From: an uncultured Pelagibacteraceae bacterium
GTDB taxonomy: Bacteria; Pseudomonadota; Alphaproteobacteria; Pelagibacterales; Pelagibacteraceae
Direction: 5' to 3'
DNA: 34,871 bases
Assembly: GCA_902624535.1 (NCBI GenBank)
Contig: CACNYF010000009.1
Location: forward strand, 1 to 34,871
Shown piece after piece: positions 32,806-34,871 of the stretch (the stretch's first letter is position 1; each line of letters begins with the position of its first letter). Both the position numbers and the translations under genes were made by a program. The notes under the pieces are model-generated. The model saw only the letters and a program-made list of their open reading frames with translations. It had not been told where the DNA came from and ran no database searches.

Positions 32806-34233
32806 ATGAAAAAAATTATCTTCGTTTTTCTCAGTATTTTATCAGTATTTAGTTATGCTAACGCTAAAGATTTTTTCCTAAATATAACTGATCAAATAGC
32901 AGAAAATGAGTTTCGATTAAGCTATGGAGTTTCAGTAACTGATGTTAACCAAGATAATAAATATGATTTTGTAGTAACTGGCTTTGGCTTTAAAAATTTA
33001 GCCCTTTCTTATAAGGATGGAAAATTAATAAATATAGTAACTGAAAAAATATTTACAGATGAAGAAAGAAGAACAATTGGTGTTGCTGCATGTGATATCG
33101 ATCAAGATGGCTATGAAGAAATATATTTTTTAAATACAGATACATATAGTGGATCAAAAATCTATTCTGATCGACTAATAGATTTAAATAACAATAAATT
33201 TGAAGATTTATTTGAAAAAGAAATCAATCAAAATGAATTAAACTTAACAGCTGGAAGATCAGTAGTTTGTGTAGATAGAAATGGTGATGGTGCATATGGT
33301 ATTTACGTTGCAAATTATGGAGGTCCTACTCGATTTTATGAATTAATTAGAGATCGAATAAAAGACCAAGCTAAATCATTATCAATTGATAAAATTACAG
33401 GTGGCAGAGCTATTGTATCAGGGCATATTCTTTCAGATAGATCTGATATTTTTGCAGCAAATGAAAGAGGAGATAACTTTTTATACTATAATTCTAAAGG
33501 GTCTTTCCAAGATGTTGCTGAAGAGTATGCAGTACAAGATAGATTTGAAAATGGTAGAGGAACAGCTTTAAGTGACCTTTTGTATAGAGGAAGATTAGAT
33601 ATTTTATCTTCAAACTGGGATGGAATGCATAGAGCATACGTTTTAGATGGAGATAAATTTAAAGATATATCAACATCTCCATACAACGATCCCACAAAAA
33701 TAAGAACAGTTATTTCGGCTGATTTTGATAATGACGGATACGATGAAATTTTTATGAATAATATTGGAGAACCAAATAAACTTTTCAAAGTTTTAGAAGG
33801 TGGATTATTTAAAGAAATTAAAATGGAAAATGGCCTCGAGACTGTTGGTCTTGGAACTGGAGCAGCTGTCGCAGATGTTGATGGCGATGGAATTTTAGAA
33901 CTACTAGTTTCTCATGGTGAGTCAGGTTTTCAACCTTTAACTTTATATAAAGCAGACATTAAAAAATTTAATTATCTTCGTATTAAACCACTAAATCAGT
34001 TTGGAGCTCCTGCAAGAGGTGCAACAGTTACAATTAAATCCAATAAGAGAATTCATTCAAAAACAATAGATGCAGGCTCAGGTTATCTCTGTCAGATGGA
34101 ACCAGTAGCTCATTATGGAATAAGAGATGGAGAAAAAGACTTTATAGTTGAAATAAAATGGACCGATGGATCAATAGAAACATTTGATATTGATGATCTA
34201 AATAAAACTTACGAATTTCGACAAAAATTATAG
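32806..34233 (+). CDS. Secreted FG-GAP/VCBS repeat protein with UnbV-type C-terminal domain
   Basis: A 475-aa exported protein. I start it at ATG 32806 (MKKIIFVFLSILSVFSYANA, signal peptide cut after ANA) rather than the TTG two codons upstream. At least five calcium-binding, beta-propeller-like repeats: DVNQDNKYDFVVT, DIDQDGYEEIYFL, DRNGDGAYGIYVA, DFDNDGYDEIFMN and DVDGDGILELLVS. The C-terminal 100 residues (YLRIKPLNQFGAPARGATVTI, then DAGSGYLCQMEPVAHYGI) match the ASPIC/UnbV domain of CRTAC1-like proteins. Probably periplasmic or surface-located; ligand unknown. Confidence 0.88.
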   Translation: MKKIIFVFLSILSVFSYANAKDFFLNITDQIAENEFRLSYGVSVTDVNQDNKYDFVVTGFGFKNLALSYKDGKLINIVTEKIFTDEERRTIGVAACDIDQDGYEEIYFLNTDTYSGSKIYSDRLIDLNNNKFEDLFEKEINQNELNLTAGRSVVCVDRNGDGAYGIYVANYGGPTRFYELIRDRIKDQAKSLSIDKITGGRAIVSGHILSDRSDIFAANERGDNFLYYNSKGSFQDVAEEYAVQDRFENGRGTALSDLLYRGRLDILSSNWDGMHRAYVLDGDKFKDISTSPYNDPTKIRTVISADFDNDGYDEIFMNNIGEPNKLFKVLEGGLFKEIKMENGLETVGLGTGAAVADVDGDGILELLVSHGESGFQPLTLYKADIKKFNYLRIKPLNQFGAPARGATVTIKSNKRIHSKTIDAGSGYLCQMEPVAHYGIRDGEKDFIVEIKWTDGSIETFDIDDLNKTYEFRQKL

Positions 34234-34291
34234 GACAATACTACTCATTATATAGAGTTGAAAAATTACTAAGCTTTTATATATCAAGCAT

Positions 34292-34435
34292 ATGACTATT
34301 TGTTCTTTATCTTTATTAGCATTATTTGTTTCAGGAATTGTAATGTATCTTTTTAGAGAACCATCAAAAGAAGAAATAAAAAAATTCAATAGCAAAACTC
34401 AAGACCAAAGTAACTGGTCAAATATGGGTTTTTAA
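34292..34435 (+). CDS. Small single-pass membrane protein (47 aa)
   Basis: ATG 34292 opens a frame with a hydrophobic helix (LSLLALFVSGIVMYLF, residues 5-20) and a polar tail (REPSKEEIKKFNSKTQDQSN, ending WSNMGF). No family recognised. It lies 58 nt after the repeat protein and 11 nt before the next exported protein. Confidence 0.5.
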   Translation: MTICSLSLLALFVSGIVMYLFREPSKEEIKKFNSKTQDQSNWSNMGF

Positions 34436-34446
34436 ATTATCATTTA

Positions 34447-34871
34447 ATGCACAGTATTAAAAACATAATTAGTCTAATTATATTTGTAATTTTTTTTTCA
34501 ATACCAATAAATTCTTCAAATTCTCAAGAAAAAAATTACTATCAAGATATTGTTAATGATTGGTATAAAATTTTCCCAGACAGAAATAGAAATGCTGCGG
34601 GCCCTAAATTTTTTAAATATATAATAGATAAAGATATCTCTTATGAAGATTTTGTAGAATATAATAAATTATATTGTGCAGTATCAGGTTCTTTAATTAG
34701 TCCAAATTCTGTTCCTGAATATATTTATTTAAATGAAAATAATACTGATAAGAAAATATGTGGTGAATATTATAGATGCTGTATTCCATGTTCTTGTGAT
34801 CTAATGAAATATTCAAAAACAACCAAGATGAAACATAAATTTAAAGATATAGAAAAAGAATTTTATGTTTT
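34447..34871 (+). CDS. Exported Cys-containing protein, cut by the window end
   Basis: Open from ATG 34447 to the last base (141 codons, no stop). The N-terminus is a signal peptide (MHSIKNIISLIIFVIFFSIP, cleavage near NSSNS). The mature part has NDWYKIFPDRNRNAAGPKFF, then a cysteine cluster near the end: LYCAVSGSLIS, KKICGEY, and YRCCIPCSCDLMKYS. Five cysteines within about 17 residues suggest metal binding or several disulfides. No family recognised; the rest of the gene lies outside the window. Confidence 0.65.
   Translation, partial: MHSIKNIISLIIFVIFFSIPINSSNSQEKNYYQDIVNDWYKIFPDRNRNAAGPKFFKYIIDKDISYEDFVEYNKLYCAVSGSLISPNSVPEYIYLNENNTDKKICGEYYRCCIPCSCDLMKYSKTTKMKHKFKDIEKEFYV

Overview
The window is strongly A+T-rich DNA by eye, with short intergenic spaces, many 1-4 nt gene overlaps (ATGA, TAATG, TTGA) and heavy Lys/Ile/Asn use. 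That streamlined style suggests a SAR11-type marine alphaproteobacterium (Pelagibacterales). The gene content agrees: a TPP riboswitch in front of a sodium/solute symporter (the ThiV arrangement), an AprM-AprB-AprA set, Xsc, a TauZ/YeiH-type exporter, and DUF3553 and ABA4-like proteins. I see no rRNA, tRNA, CRISPR array, IS element or phage gene.

Layout. 1-2.8 kb: an ABC-2 exporter pair (YadGH/NodIJ type), two tiny membrane proteins and a TauE/SafE permease. 2.8-4.3 kb: TPP riboswitch plus thiV-like symporter. 4.4-7.4 kb: RseP-type site-2 protease, HU, and an ammonium transporter with a terminator. 7.4-11.4 kb: Bcp peroxiredoxin, a glycosyltransferase-like protein, rhodanese, ABA4-like protein, RecX, and a minus-strand operon DUF3553 - CysQ - 49-aa membrane protein. 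11.4-18 kb: MnmA, a 27-aa very basic peptide on the other strand, cystathionine beta-lyase, an MFS carrier, then a p-aminobenzoate-type operon (PabB, PabA, PabC-like) ending in a HIT protein.

18-30 kb is the most coherent block: organosulfonate and sulfite metabolism. AprM-AprB-AprA plus an uncharacterised 116-aa protein should interconvert sulfite and APS. A TauE/SafE permease follows. SuyA-SuyB (sulfolactate sulfo-lyase) and a UPF0324/YeiH exporter form a minus-strand operon, and xsc (sulfoacetaldehyde acetyltransferase) is transcribed divergently from it, followed by an FAD oxidoreductase, a small anchored protein and a class I aminotransferase, closed by a strong terminator. SuyAB and Xsc both release sulfite, which AprMBA can oxidise and the permeases can export. 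The step that makes sulfoacetaldehyde or sulfopyruvate from amines is not assigned; the FAD enzyme and aminotransferase are the natural candidates.

30-34.9 kb: an intergenic stretch rich in inverted repeats, including a possible two-state RNA fold and a perfect anti-Shine-Dalgarno sequence, then a photolyase, a DUF4174-like gene broken at a run of nine A, small unknown and membrane proteins, a secreted FG-GAP/UnbV repeat protein, and an exported Cys-containing protein cut by the window end.
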